This document shows positions 48,296 to 56,872 of a DNA stretch of 64,000 nt, in pieces; position 1 is the stretch's first letter, and each line of letters starts with the position of its first letter. The stretch covers positions 62,001 to 126,000 of the forward strand of contig NZ_BMSY01000009.1 in the NCBI RefSeq assembly GCF_014649395.1. Direction: 5' to 3'. The DNA comes from Streptomyces aureoverticillatus (GTDB taxonomy: Bacteria; Actinomycetota; Actinomycetes; Streptomycetales; Streptomycetaceae). The notes under the pieces were generated by a model that searched no databases, had not been told where the DNA came from, and saw only the letters and a list, made by a program, of their open reading frames with translations. A program made the translations under genes and the position numbers.

Positions 48296-50794
48296 ATGCG
48301 CATACGCACCAGACGCACCATACCCGCCGTCGCGTTCGGCGCCGCGCTGCTCACGGCCTCGGCCCTGCTGTCGCCCGTGGCGACGGCGCGGGACGACGCC
48401 CGCCCGGCGAGCGACCGGCCGTCCGGCGGCGGCCTGTCCGCCACGATCCGCTACACCGAGTACGGCGTACCGCACATCCTCGCCAAGGACTACGCGAACC
48501 TGGGCTTCGGCACCGGCTGGGCGCAGGCCGCCGACCAGGTGTGCACGCTCGCCGAAGGGTTCGTCACCGTGCGCGGCGAGCGTTCGCGGCACTTCGGGCC
48601 GCAGGGCGATCCGGGCGGCGCGCTGTCGTCCGCGGCCACGAATCTCGCGAGCGACCAGTACTTCCGCGGCGTACGCGAGGCCGGCACCGTGGAGAGACTG
48701 CTGAAGCAGCCCGCCCCACGCGGTATGAGCCGCGACTCCAAGGAGCTGATGCGCGGGTTCGCCGCGGGCTACAACGCGTGGCTGAGGCAGAACCGCGTGA
48801 CCGACCCGGCGTGCGCCGGGGCCGACTGGGTACGCCCCGTGTCCATGCTGGACCAGGTCCGGCTCGGCTACGCCGTCTCGGTCCTCGGCGGCGAGGGGCG
48901 CGCCGTCGACGGCATCACGGCGGCGCAGCCTCCGGGCGCGCGGGACGCACGCCCGGGGCAGGACGCGCGCCGGGCGCCGGACCCGCGCAGGACCGCCGAG
49001 GCGGCACGCGAGCTCATCTCGCCCGCCGGATCCCCCGCGGGCTCCCCCACCGGCCGTCCCTTCGGCGGAAGCTCTGACGAGAACGCCGACATGGGCTCCA
49101 ACGCCGTCGCCTTCAGCGGGAAGACCACGGCGAACGGCCGCGGGCTGCTGCTGGGCAACCCGCACTACCCCTGGCACGGCGGCCGCCGCTTCTGGCAGTC
49201 GCAGCAGACCATCCCGGGCGAGCTGAACGTCTCGGGTGGCTCGCTGATCGGCACCCCCGTGGTCAACATCGGCTTCAACGGGCACGTGGCGTGGAGCCAC
49301 ACGGTCGCGACGGGCGTCCCCTTCAATCTGCACGAGCTGACGCTGGACCCGTCCGACCCGACCGTCTACCTGGTGGACGGCAAGCGCGAGCGGATGAGGA
49401 AGCAGACCGTGACCGTCCCGGTGCGGGACGGCGCCCCGGTGACCCGCACCCAGTGGTGGACGCGCTACGGGCCGGTCGTCACCGACCTCGGCCGGCAGCT
49501 CCCGCTGCCGTGGACCACGAAGACGGCCTACGCCCTCAACGACCCCAACGCCGGCAACCTGCGCGGCGGGGACACCAACCTCCGCTTCGGCCAGGCCCGT
49601 TCGACGACCGGCATCCTGCGCGCCCTGCGTGACACCCAGGGCCTGCCGTGGGTCAACACCGTCGCCGCCGACCGGCACGGCAACTCCCTGCTCACCCAGT
49701 CGCAGGTGCTGCCCCGCATCACCGACGACCTGGCCGCGCGCTGCTCCACGGCCCTGGGCAAGGTCACCTATCCCAGCGCAGGAGTGGCCGTCCTGGACGG
49801 CGCGCGCCGCGACTGCGCGCTCGGCTCGGACAAGGACGCGCTGCAGCCGGGCGTCTTCGGCCCGGCCCGGATGCCGACCCTCAAGAACGCCCCGTACGCG
49901 GAGAACTCCAACGACAGCGCCTGGCTGAGCAACGCCGACCGGCCGCTGACCGGATACGAGCGGATCTTCGGCACCATCGGCACGCAGCGTTCGATGCGCA
50001 CCCGCGGCGCCATCGAGGACGTGTCCGCGATGGCCGCGCGCGGCGGACTGACCGTCAAGGACCTGCAACGCCGGCAGTTCGCGAACCGCGCCCCGGCCGG
50101 CGACCTCGCGGCGGCCGACGTGGCCCGCGCGTGCGCCACGCTGCCGCCCGGCGCGGCGAAGGCGGCCGACGGCAAGGTCGTCGACATACGCAAGGCCTGC
50201 GAGGTCATCAAGTCCTGGGACCGCACGATGAACACCGACAGCAGGGGCGCACTCCTCTTCGACCGCTTCTGGCGCGCCCTGACGGCCAAGGTGCCGAACG
50301 CCCAGCTCTGGAAGGTGCCGTTCACCGCCTCCGACCCGGTGCGCACCCCGCACACCCTCGACACCGCCACGCCGGGCTTCGCCACGGCCCTCGCGGACGC
50401 GGTGACGGAGCTGACGGCGGCGGGCATCCCGCTCGACGCCCGGCTCGGCGACCACCAGTTCGTCGTACGCAACGGAAAGCGGCTGCCGATCCACGGCGGC
50501 ACGGAGTCCCTCGGCGTCTGGAACAAGATCGAGCCGCGGTGGAACGCGCAGGGAGGCGGCTACACAGAGGTCGCCCACGGCTCCAGCCATATCCAGGCCG
50601 TCGGCTGGGACAACACCCCGTGCCCCAAGGCCCGCACCCTGCTGACCTACTCCCAGTCCTCGAACCCCCTCTCGCCGCACCACAGCGACCAGACCCGGCT
50701 GTACGCCGATGAACGCTGGGTGACGTCACGCTTCTGCGAGAAGGACATCCGCGGCGCGCCCGGCCTGAAGGTGGTGAAGGTGCGCCAACGCTGA
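48296..50794 (+). CDS. Secreted penicillin-acylase-family Ntn hydrolase (AHL/aculeacin acylase type)
   Basis: This 832-residue precursor has a signal peptide (RIRTRRTIPAV, then a hydrophobic stretch, cleavage near ATA at 35). A putative alpha chain starting ATIRYTEYGVPHI is followed by a Pro/Ala/Arg-rich spacer of about 60 residues. The predicted self-cleavage point is Gly267-Ser268 in DMGSNAVAF; the new N-terminal Ser is the nucleophile. NIGFNGHVAWSHTVATG carries the oxyanion/support residues. The best functional match is the acyl-homoserine-lactone or aculeacin acylase group, which removes fatty acyl chains. The ATG follows GGGAGG. The neighbouring fatty-acid ligase would suit re-use of the released acid. 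Confidence 0.88.
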   Translation: MRIRTRRTIPAVAFGAALLTASALLSPVATARDDARPASDRPSGGGLSATIRYTEYGVPHILAKDYANLGFGTGWAQAADQVCTLAEGFVTVRGERSRHFGPQGDPGGALSSAATNLASDQYFRGVREAGTVERLLKQPAPRGMSRDSKELMRGFAAGYNAWLRQNRVTDPACAGADWVRPVSMLDQVRLGYAVSVLGGEGRAVDGITAAQPPGARDARPGQDARRAPDPRRTAEAARELISPAGSPAGSPTGRPFGGSSDENADMGSNAVAFSGKTTANGRGLLLGNPHYPWHGGRRFWQSQQTIPGELNVSGGSLIGTPVVNIGFNGHVAWSHTVATGVPFNLHELTLDPSDPTVYLVDGKRERMRKQTVTVPVRDGAPVTRTQWWTRYGPVVTDLGRQLPLPWTTKTAYALNDPNAGNLRGGDTNLRFGQARSTTGILRALRDTQGLPWVNTVAADRHGNSLLTQSQVLPRITDDLAARCSTALGKVTYPSAGVAVLDGARRDCALGSDKDALQPGVFGPARMPTLKNAPYAENSNDSAWLSNADRPLTGYERIFGTIGTQRSMRTRGAIEDVSAMAARGGLTVKDLQRRQFANRAPAGDLAAADVARACATLPPGAAKAADGKVVDIRKACEVIKSWDRTMNTDSRGALLFDRFWRALTAKVPNAQLWKVPFTASDPVRTPHTLDTATPGFATALADAVTELTAAGIPLDARLGDHQFVVRNGKRLPIHGGTESLGVWNKIEPRWNAQGGGYTEVAHGSSHIQAVGWDNTPCPKARTLLTYSQSSNPLSPHHSDQTRLYADERWVTSRFCEKDIRGAPGLKVVKVRQR

Positions 50795-50799
50795 CGCAC

Positions 50800-50838
50800 G
50801 GCGCCGAGGCCTGCTCGGGCCCCTCAGGCCTCGGCGCC
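50800..50838. terminator. Bidirectional terminator overlapping the DUF4326 gene end
   Basis: GGCGCCGAGGCCTG (50800-50813) pairs perfectly with CAGGCCTCGGCGCC (50825-50838) around an 11-base loop. The right arm includes the stop and last codons of the converging DUF4326 gene. Confidence 0.9.
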
Positions 50839-51147
50839 GGCGCCGGCGTCGGCGAGTTCGGCGATCACTTCGGCGTGGCACGGCTCGGGGACGCACCAGC
50901 ATCCGAGGCGGCGGCCCCGCAGGTCCGGGAGGAGGGCGAGGAGGTCGGGGCGGGCGAGGAGGTGGGCGCGGTACTTGGCCACGACCTCTTCGCGCGTGCC
51001 GTCGGGGCCGGGTCGGAAGGGGCTGGCCAGCGGGGATCCTTCCAGGTGCCAACCGCCCCGGTTCATCGCCCGGCCGACGTAGACGACGTCCTCGTAGTCG
51101 GGGTCGTCCCGGTGGCCTTTGAGGTTGACGACCGTCGTACGGCTCAT
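50824..51147 (-). CDS. DUF4326 domain protein
   Basis: This 107-residue protein has the DUF4326 pattern: TTVVNLKGHRDDPDYEDVVYVGRAMNRGGW, then SPLASPFRPG, and the Cys-rich GRRLGCWCVPEPCHAEVI. These proteins are frequent in phages and actinobacteria and their biochemical role is not established. The ATG at 51147 follows GAAGGAAG; a longer form from 51210 has no ribosome site. It converges with the acylase gene across a shared terminator. Confidence 0.85.
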   Translation of the reverse strand: MSRTTVVNLKGHRDDPDYEDVVYVGRAMNRGGWHLEGSPLASPFRPGPDGTREEVVAKYRAHLLARPDLLALLPDLRGRRLGCWCVPEPCHAEVIAELADAGAGAEA

Positions 51148-51259
51148 GGAAGTGCTTCCTTCGGCGAATCCGTCCGGGGGGCCTGTGCGCACCGGCGGCC
51201 CGACCTTCATCGTGCCACTCTCCGGGTGGGACCGCCGCCCGGAACCCGGGCGGACCGTC

Positions 51260-52810
51260 TCACACCGCCCGCTCCCGCCCCTCCCAGTACGGCTCCCGAA
51301 GTCGCCGTTTGTACAGCTTGCCGTTGGGGTCGCGGGGCATCGACGCGATGAAGTCCACGCTCTTGGGGCGCTTGTAGCCCGCGAGGAGGTGCTCGCAGTG
51401 GCGCAGGATGTCCCCGGCGAGGGCGTCGTCCGGGCGGTGGCCGTCGGCGGGCTCGACGACGGCCTTGACCTCCTCGCCCCAGTCGTCGTGCGGGATGCCG
51501 AACACGGCGGCGTCGGCGACCGCGGGGTGGCTGAGCAGGGCGGACTCGATCTCGGCGGGGTAGATGTTGACGCCGCCCGAGATGATCATGTCGATCTTGC
51601 GGTCGCGCAGGAAGAGGTAGCCGTCCTCGTCGAGCAGCCCCAGGTCACCGACCGTGAAGAAGTCGCCTATGCGGTTCTTCTTCGTCTTCGTCTCGTCCTT
51701 GTGGTACGAGAAGCCGCCGGTGCTCATCTTCATGTAGACGGTGCCGAGTTCGCCCGGCGGCAGCCGGTTGCCGTCGTCGTCGAAGACCGCCAACTCGCTG
51801 ATGGGCCAGGCCTTTCCGACCGTTCCCGGCTTCTTCAGCCAGTCCTGCGCGGTGGCGAAGGCACCCCCGCCCTCGCTGGCCGCGTAGTACTCCTCGACGC
51901 ACTCCCCCCACCACTCGATCATCGCCCGCTTCACATGGTCGGGGCAGGGCGCCGCCCCGTGGATGGCGTGCCGCATCGACGACACGTCGTACGCCGCCCG
52001 GGTCTCCTCCGGCAGCGCGAGCAGGCGGTGGAACTGGGTCGGGACCATGTGGGTGTGCGTGCACTTGTAGGTGTCGATGAGGCGGAGCATCTCCTCCGGC
52101 GTCCACTTGTCCATCAGGACCAGGGGGTGGCCGATGTGCAGGGCGGCGCCCGCGAACTGGAGCACGGCCGTGTGGTATAGCGGCGAGCACACCAGATGCA
52201 CGTTGTCGTCGAACGGCTTGATGCCGAAGATGCCCAGGAAGCCGCCCAGATAGGACTCCTCCGGCGGCTTGCCGGGCAGTGGGCGGCGGATGCCGCGCGG
52301 CCGCCCGGTGGTGCCGGAGGTGTAGTTCATGACCCAGCCGAGGGTGCGGTCCGCGGGCACCGACTCGGGCTGTCCGTCCAGGAGGTGGGCATAGGGGCGG
52401 AATCCGGGTACGTCGCCGACGGCGTAGCGGCGCGTCGGCGGGAGCTTCGCCTCGTCGGCCGCCGCGGTCGCCGCGTCCGCGAACCGCTCGTGCGCGACGA
52501 GGACCTTCGCGCCCGAGTCGGTGACGATCCAGGCGATCTCCGGTCCCACCAGGTGGTGGTTGACCGGGACGAGATAGAACCCGGCCTGCGAGGCGGCGAG
52601 GTACGCGGTGAGGAACTCCACGCCGTTGGGCAGCACGACGGCGAACGCGTCGCCGCGCTCCAGGCCCGCGGCGCGCAGTCCGTGCACGAGCTGGTTGACG
52701 GCGGCGTGCAGTCGCCCCGCCGTCCACTCCTCGCCGCCGGGTGCGACGAGGACGGTGCGGCCGGGATCGGCACCGGCCTGCGCCCAGAATCCGTTGGGCG
52801 GCGTGCTCAT
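51260..52810 (-). CDS. Acyl-CoA synthetase (AMP-forming)
   Basis: This 516-residue ligase has the adenylate motif MNYTSGTTGRPRGIRRPLPG near residue 160, EYYAASEGGG, and FTVGDLGLLDEDGYLFLRDRKIDMIISGGVNIYPAEIE, with the final Lys in PNGKLYKRRL. The type resembles FadD13/FadD17-like or steroid CoA ligases of actinobacteria. The ATG at 52810 overlaps the stop of a 47-residue repeat ORF (ATGA), which itself follows the nitronate monooxygenase gene by 15 bp. All three therefore form one operon under the palindrome at 54121. Confidence 0.9.
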   Translation of the reverse strand: MSTPPNGFWAQAGADPGRTVLVAPGGEEWTAGRLHAAVNQLVHGLRAAGLERGDAFAVVLPNGVEFLTAYLAASQAGFYLVPVNHHLVGPEIAWIVTDSGAKVLVAHERFADAATAAADEAKLPPTRRYAVGDVPGFRPYAHLLDGQPESVPADRTLGWVMNYTSGTTGRPRGIRRPLPGKPPEESYLGGFLGIFGIKPFDDNVHLVCSPLYHTAVLQFAGAALHIGHPLVLMDKWTPEEMLRLIDTYKCTHTHMVPTQFHRLLALPEETRAAYDVSSMRHAIHGAAPCPDHVKRAMIEWWGECVEEYYAASEGGGAFATAQDWLKKPGTVGKAWPISELAVFDDDGNRLPPGELGTVYMKMSTGGFSYHKDETKTKKNRIGDFFTVGDLGLLDEDGYLFLRDRKIDMIISGGVNIYPAEIESALLSHPAVADAAVFGIPHDDWGEEVKAVVEPADGHRPDDALAGDILRHCEHLLAGYKRPKSVDFIASMPRDPNGKLYKRRLREPYWEGRERAV

Positions 52811-52950
52811 CGGGCCTCCTCGGGGGTGCGTACAAGGGCCTCTTCGGGGTTCGGCACAAGGACTCTCTCGGGGGTGCGCACGAGCGCCTCGGGGGTGCGC
52901 GCGAGCGCCTCTTCGAGGGGCCGCACAAGGGCCTTCTCGGGGATGCTCAT
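52807..52950 (-). CDS. 47-residue repeat micro-ORF
   Basis: A complete small frame begins MSIPEK at 52950 and ends EEAR-stop at 52807. It consists of five imperfect octapeptide units of the form (A/V)LVRTPEE, encoded by DNA with a 24-bp period (one unit is 21 bp). GAGGAGG lies about 10 bases before the ATG, overlapping the stop region of the monooxygenase gene. Its TGA overlaps the ATG of the acyl-CoA synthetase, as in a translationally coupled gene. The peptide would be charged, Pro-punctuated and without membrane segment. I know no family for it; it could also be a slippage-expanded leader that only couples translation. Confidence 0.5.
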   Translation of the reverse strand: MSIPEKALVRPLEEALARTPEALVRTPERVLVPNPEEALVRTPEEAR

Positions 52951-52965
52951 CGGGCCGCCGCCTCC

Positions 52966-54084
52966 TCAGCCTCGTCCTGCGATGCGGTTGAGCCGGGCGA
53001 CGGCGCGCTCGAATCCGCGCGTCAGGTCGTCGAACACCGCCTGGACGGTGCGTTCGCTGTTCATCCGGCCCACGATCTGCCCGACGGGCGTGCCGAGCAG
53101 CGGCTCCACCTCGTACTTCTGGATGCGCGACACGGCCTCGGCGACGAGCAGCCCCTGCAACGGCATCGGCAGCGTCCCGGGCCCCTGCGGGTCGTCCCAC
53201 GCGTCGGTCCACTCCGTACGCAGCTGGCGTGCGGGCTTGCCCGTCAGCGCGCGCGAGCGGACCGTGTCGCCGGAGCCCGCCGCGAGCAACTTCCGTGTCA
53301 GCGCCGGGGAATGGAGGTCGGCCTCCGTCACCGTCAGCCACACCGAGCCGAGCCACACGCCCTGCGCGCCGAGCGCGAGCGCCGCCGCGACCTGCTCGCC
53401 GCTGCCGATGCCGCCCGCGGCGAGGACCGGCAACGGCGCGACGGCCTCGGTGACTTCGGGCGTGAGCACCATGGACGCGATCTCGCCGGTGTGACCGCCC
53501 GCCTCGTAGCCCTGCGCGACCACGATGTCGATGCCGGCGTCCGCGTGCTTGCGCGCGTGCCGGGCGCTGCCCGCGAGGGCCGCGACGAGCACGCCCTGCT
53601 CGTGGGCGCGCGCGATGACGTCGGCGGGCGGCGAACCCAGCGCGTTGGCGAGCAGCTTGATGGGGTAGTCGAAGGCGACGTCGAGCTGCCCCCGCGCCAC
53701 CTGCTCCATCCAGCCGGTGATGCGCCAGCCGGACGCCTCGCCCTCGGCAAGACCGGGCACCCCGTGCTTGGCGAGCGTCTCCTCGACGAACTGCCGGTGC
53801 GCCGCCGGGATCATCGCCTCCACGTCGGCCTCGGTCAGGGTCCGGCCCGCCGCGGCCTCGACCTTCTTGGCGGGCATCACGACGTCGAGGCCGTACGGGC
53901 GGCCGTCCACGTGCTCCTGCAGCCAGTCGAGGTCGCGCGCCAGGTCGTCGGGCGCGGTGTAGCGGACCGCGCCGAGCACACCGAACCCGCCCGCCCTGCT
54001 GATGGCGGCGGCCACGGCGGGGAACGGCGTGAAGCCGAAGACGGCGTGCTCGACTCCGAGTTGCTTGCTCAGCTCCGTCTGCAT
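52966..54084 (-). CDS. Nitronate monooxygenase (2-nitropropane dioxygenase family)
   Basis: This 372-residue FMN-dependent TIM-barrel enzyme should oxidise alkyl nitronates or related substrates. Recognisable parts are AISRAGGFGVLGAVRYTAPDDLA at the N-terminus, IVVAQGYEAGGHTGEI and LPVLAAGGIGSGEQVAAALALGAQGVWLGSVW at the flavin phosphate site. The ATG at 54084 is chosen because the longer form from 54192 would include the operator region. It heads the operon that continues with the micro-ORF and the acyl-CoA synthetase. Many members of unknown substrate sit in such acyl-CoA operons. Confidence 0.88.
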   Translation of the reverse strand: MQTELSKQLGVEHAVFGFTPFPAVAAAISRAGGFGVLGAVRYTAPDDLARDLDWLQEHVDGRPYGLDVVMPAKKVEAAAGRTLTEADVEAMIPAAHRQFVEETLAKHGVPGLAEGEASGWRITGWMEQVARGQLDVAFDYPIKLLANALGSPPADVIARAHEQGVLVAALAGSARHARKHADAGIDIVVAQGYEAGGHTGEIASMVLTPEVTEAVAPLPVLAAGGIGSGEQVAAALALGAQGVWLGSVWLTVTEADLHSPALTRKLLAAGSGDTVRSRALTGKPARQLRTEWTDAWDDPQGPGTLPMPLQGLLVAEAVSRIQKYEVEPLLGTPVGQIVGRMNSERTVQAVFDDLTRGFERAVARLNRIAGRG

Positions 54085-54120
54085 GGGCGCAGGATGCCGC
54101 AGCGGCCCGGACGAGGGAAG

Positions 54121-54141
54121 AGTTTTCTGATGCGGCGTCAG
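54121..54141. promoter_or_regulatory. Palindromic operator, copy 2 (shared with 41872-41892)
   Basis: AGTTTTCTGA-tgcggc-GTCAG has the same fixed bases and spacing as 41872-41892. It lies 37 bp upstream of the nitronate monooxygenase start. The first 10 and the GTCAG are identical between the copies while the six central bases differ, which is the signature of a dimeric repressor site. Confidence 0.65.
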
Positions 54142-54192
54142 ATTCTTTACGTGGACCCGGCACCGCGGGCGATCGGGTCGATCGCCGACCAC

Positions 54193-54228
54193 CTGACCGA
54201 TCGGTCAGACAATTGACCGATCGGTTAG
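54193..54228. promoter_or_regulatory. Two tandem ACCGATCGGT palindromes
   Basis: CTGACCGATCGGTCAG (54193-54208) is a perfect 16-bp palindrome and TTGACCGATCGGTTAG (54213-54228) a near copy, with centres 20 bp apart (two helical turns). They lie 42-77 bp upstream of the FAD monooxygenase start. This is typical of a TetR-family operator with two dimers. The TetR gene at 56873-57526 has the related ACCGAACGGT upstream. Confidence 0.75.
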
Positions 54229-54269
54229 AGTGACCCGACCCCGGGGAGAAGCCCCGAGGCAGAGGGGAC

Positions 54270-55631
54270 GTGGCGAACATGGCGGACAGGGAACGTACGA
54301 CGTGCTGCGTGGTGGGCGGCGGACCGGCGGGCATGATGCTCGGGCTGTTGCTCGCGAGAGCCGGTGTCGAGGTCACCGTCCTGGAGAAGCACGGGGACTT
54401 CCTGCGGGACTTCCGCGGCGACACCGTGCATCCGTCCACGCTGCGACTCCTCGACGAGCTGGGCCTGGGCGAACGGTTCGCCCGGCTGCCCGCGCACCGG
54501 CTGACGGAAATGCGGATGCACATCGAGGGCACGACGTTCGTGGCGGCCGACCTCAGCCGCGTGCCCGGCCGCCACAAGTACATCGCCATGGTCCCGCAGT
54601 GGGACTTCCTCGACCTGCTCGCGACCGCGGCGGCCGAGGAGCCGTCCTTCACCCTGCGGATGCGGACGGCGGTGACGGGGCTGCGCACCGACGCGGCGGG
54701 CCGGGTCACCGGCGTGACGTACACCGACGAGCACGGCACGCCGGGCGAACTGGCCGCCGACCTCACCGTCGCCTGCGACGGCCGGGACTCTGTGGTGCGC
54801 ACGGCGGCCGGCCTCACCCCCAGGTCCTTCGAGGTGCCGATGGACGTCTGGCAGGTCCGGGTGCCCGCGCCGGACGACCACCGCAAGCGCGGCCGCGTCT
54901 TCCTGAGCGTCCGCGACGGCCAGGTCGCCGCCACGATGGACCGCGGCGACTACTACCAGACCTCCTACCTCATCGCGAAGGGCGCCGACGCGCGGCTGCG
55001 GGCCCACGGCATCGAATGGTTCCGCGAGCGCCTGGGCGATCTGCTCGACTGGGACCGTGCGGCGCTGGGCGCGATCAAGTCCTGGGACGACGTGAAGCTC
55101 CTCCACGTCACCATGGGCCGCCTGCCGCGCTGGTACCGCGACGGCCTGCTGTGCATCGGCGACGCGGCGCACACCATGTCGCCGGTCGGCGGCGTCGGCG
55201 TCAACCTCGCCGTGCAGGACGCCTGCGCGGCGGCCCGCCACCTCGCGGGACCGCTCCGGCGCGGCCGCGTCGGCACGGCCGAACTGCGACGGGTGCAGCG
55301 GCGGCGCGAGTTCCCGGCGGCGGTGACGCAGCGGTCCCAACTCGCCGAGCACGAGGCGTTGTTGCGGCCCGCGCTGGCGGGCGAGCTGCGGCCGGGCCGG
55401 CTGCCGGTGCCGTTCCGGCTGCTGCGGAAGGTGCCGGTGCTGCGGAGGGTGGCGGGGTACGTGGGCGGGGTGGGGGTGCGGCCGGAGCACGCGCCGGGGT
55501 TCGCGCGGCGGGCTTCCGGAGGAGTCGGTCAGGCGTGGATCAGGGGTGGGCCATGGCTGGGCCAGGGGTGGGTCAGGCGCGGCCCAGCCACTCCAGCGCC
55601 GCCGTCGTCATCGCCGTCACGCCGGTGGTGA
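54270..55631 (+). CDS. FAD-dependent aromatic-ring-hydroxylase-type monooxygenase
   Basis: This 453-residue flavoprotein should hydroxylate an aromatic or polyketide-like substrate using NAD(P)H. The FAD motif is CCVVGGGPAGMMLGLLLARAGVEVTVLEKH, the DG region is LTVACDGRDSVVRTAAG and the second FAD motif is CIGDAAHTMSPVGGVGVNLAVQDA. The GTG at 54270 follows GAGGGG; an ATG at 54279 is also possible. The last 45 residues are a Trp/Gly/Arg-rich extension not expected for the family, and the gene overlaps the converging M20 gene by 59 bp. A lost stop codon is likely. Confidence 0.88.
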   Translation: MANMADRERTTCCVVGGGPAGMMLGLLLARAGVEVTVLEKHGDFLRDFRGDTVHPSTLRLLDELGLGERFARLPAHRLTEMRMHIEGTTFVAADLSRVPGRHKYIAMVPQWDFLDLLATAAAEEPSFTLRMRTAVTGLRTDAAGRVTGVTYTDEHGTPGELAADLTVACDGRDSVVRTAAGLTPRSFEVPMDVWQVRVPAPDDHRKRGRVFLSVRDGQVAATMDRGDYYQTSYLIAKGADARLRAHGIEWFRERLGDLLDWDRAALGAIKSWDDVKLLHVTMGRLPRWYRDGLLCIGDAAHTMSPVGGVGVNLAVQDACAAARHLAGPLRRGRVGTAELRRVQRRREFPAAVTQRSQLAEHEALLRPALAGELRPGRLPVPFRLLRKVPVLRRVAGYVGGVGVRPEHAPGFARRASGGVGQAWIRGGPWLGQGWVRRGPATPAPPSSSPSRRW

Positions 55632-56811
55632 TGGCCGGTTCGGCGACAGGCGCGAAGCGCGGCGAGTGGTTGGAGGGGATGTCGCTGTGGAGCGTTCCCG
55701 CGGCCGCCGCGGCGGCGTACGTCTCGGGGTCACAGCCCCCGAACAGCCAGTAGCAGAGCGGCGCCCCGGCCGCCGTACCGAGGATCCCCACGTCCTCGCT
55801 GCCGGTGACCGGCCCCGGGTCGGTCACCTTGCCGTCGCCCAGGACCGCGCCGATCGCGCCCATGGTGCGGGCCACCGCCGCCTCCTCGTTGACGACCACC
55901 GGAAAGGCGTCGAGCACCGTGAACTCGGGCTCGCGCTCGGCGCCCGCCACTTGGGCCTCGCCGCGCACGATCCGCTCGACCGCGGCGAGGATCCTGGCCC
56001 GTACGTCCTCCGTGTACGAGCGGATGTTCAGCCCCAGCTCGGCCTCGTCCGGAATGATGTTGTCCACCGTGCCCGCCCGCAGCGAGCCCACGGTGAGCAC
56101 GGCCGTCTCCCCCGCCGGGACCTCACGCGAGACGACGGTCTGCAGCCGCATCACCGTCGCCGCGGCCATCACCACGGGGTCGACGGACGTCTCCGGCCGG
56201 GAACCGTGCGCGCCCCTGCCGTACATGACGATCTTGAGCGAGTCGGTGGCCGCGAACGCCGCTCCCGGGTGGCAGGCGACCATGTCGGCGGGCAGCGGCG
56301 CCACATGCTGGCCGAGCACCACGTCGGGCCTCCCGAACCGCTCGAAGAGGCCGTCGTCGACCATGGCCCGCGCGCCCTCACCGGTCTCCTCGGCGGGCTG
56401 GAACACGGCGACGATCCGTCCGCGCCAGCCGTCGCGCGCGTCGGCGAGCAGTTTCAGGGCGCCCAGGAGGCAGGTGACGTGCAGGTCGTGGCCGCAGGCG
56501 TGCATGACGCCCTCGGTGCGGGAGGCGTAGGGCAGACCGGTGCGTTCGAGGACGGGCAGCGCGTCGAAGTCGGCGCGCAGCAGCACGGTGGGCCCTTCGC
56601 CGTGGTCGAGAACGGCCACGACGCCGGTACGGCCGACGCCGGGCGTGACGTCGTACCCGTACGTCTCGGCCCGCCGGGCGATCTCGGCGGCGGTGCGGTG
56701 CTCGGCGAAGGCCAGCTCCGGGTGGGCGTGCAGGTCCTCGTACAGATCGGTGAGTTCGCCGAGCGCGGCGTCCAGCCCGTCGAGGGCCGACGGGGGCTTG
56801 CTGAGGCTCAT
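55573..56811 (-). CDS. M20 family amidohydrolase/peptidase
   Basis: This 412-residue zinc hydrolase of the HipO/carboxypeptidase G2 type has DLHAHPELAFAEHRTA, ADFDALPVLERTGLPYAS, EGVMHACGHDLHVTCLLGAL with metal ligands, and VFQPAEETGEGARAMVDDG with the catalytic Glu. The dimerisation domain follows at HGSRPETSVDPV. It should hydrolyse N-acyl or amidino amino-acid derivatives in the cytosol. The ATG at 56811 follows AAGGAG. It lies downstream of the TetR gene on the same strand (61-bp gap), so both may be one transcript. Confidence 0.9.
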   Translation of the reverse strand: MSLSKPPSALDGLDAALGELTDLYEDLHAHPELAFAEHRTAAEIARRAETYGYDVTPGVGRTGVVAVLDHGEGPTVLLRADFDALPVLERTGLPYASRTEGVMHACGHDLHVTCLLGALKLLADARDGWRGRIVAVFQPAEETGEGARAMVDDGLFERFGRPDVVLGQHVAPLPADMVACHPGAAFAATDSLKIVMYGRGAHGSRPETSVDPVVMAAATVMRLQTVVSREVPAGETAVLTVGSLRAGTVDNIIPDEAELGLNIRSYTEDVRARILAAVERIVRGEAQVAGAEREPEFTVLDAFPVVVNEEAAVARTMGAIGAVLGDGKVTDPGPVTGSEDVGILGTAAGAPLCYWLFGGCDPETYAAAAAAGTLHSDIPSNHSPRFAPVAEPAITTGVTAMTTAALEWLGRA

Positions 56812-56872
56812 GGGAGGCTCCTTCGGCACGCTGTACAAGCGACAGATGGCGGCGCGGGCGGCGCAGCCGGGC

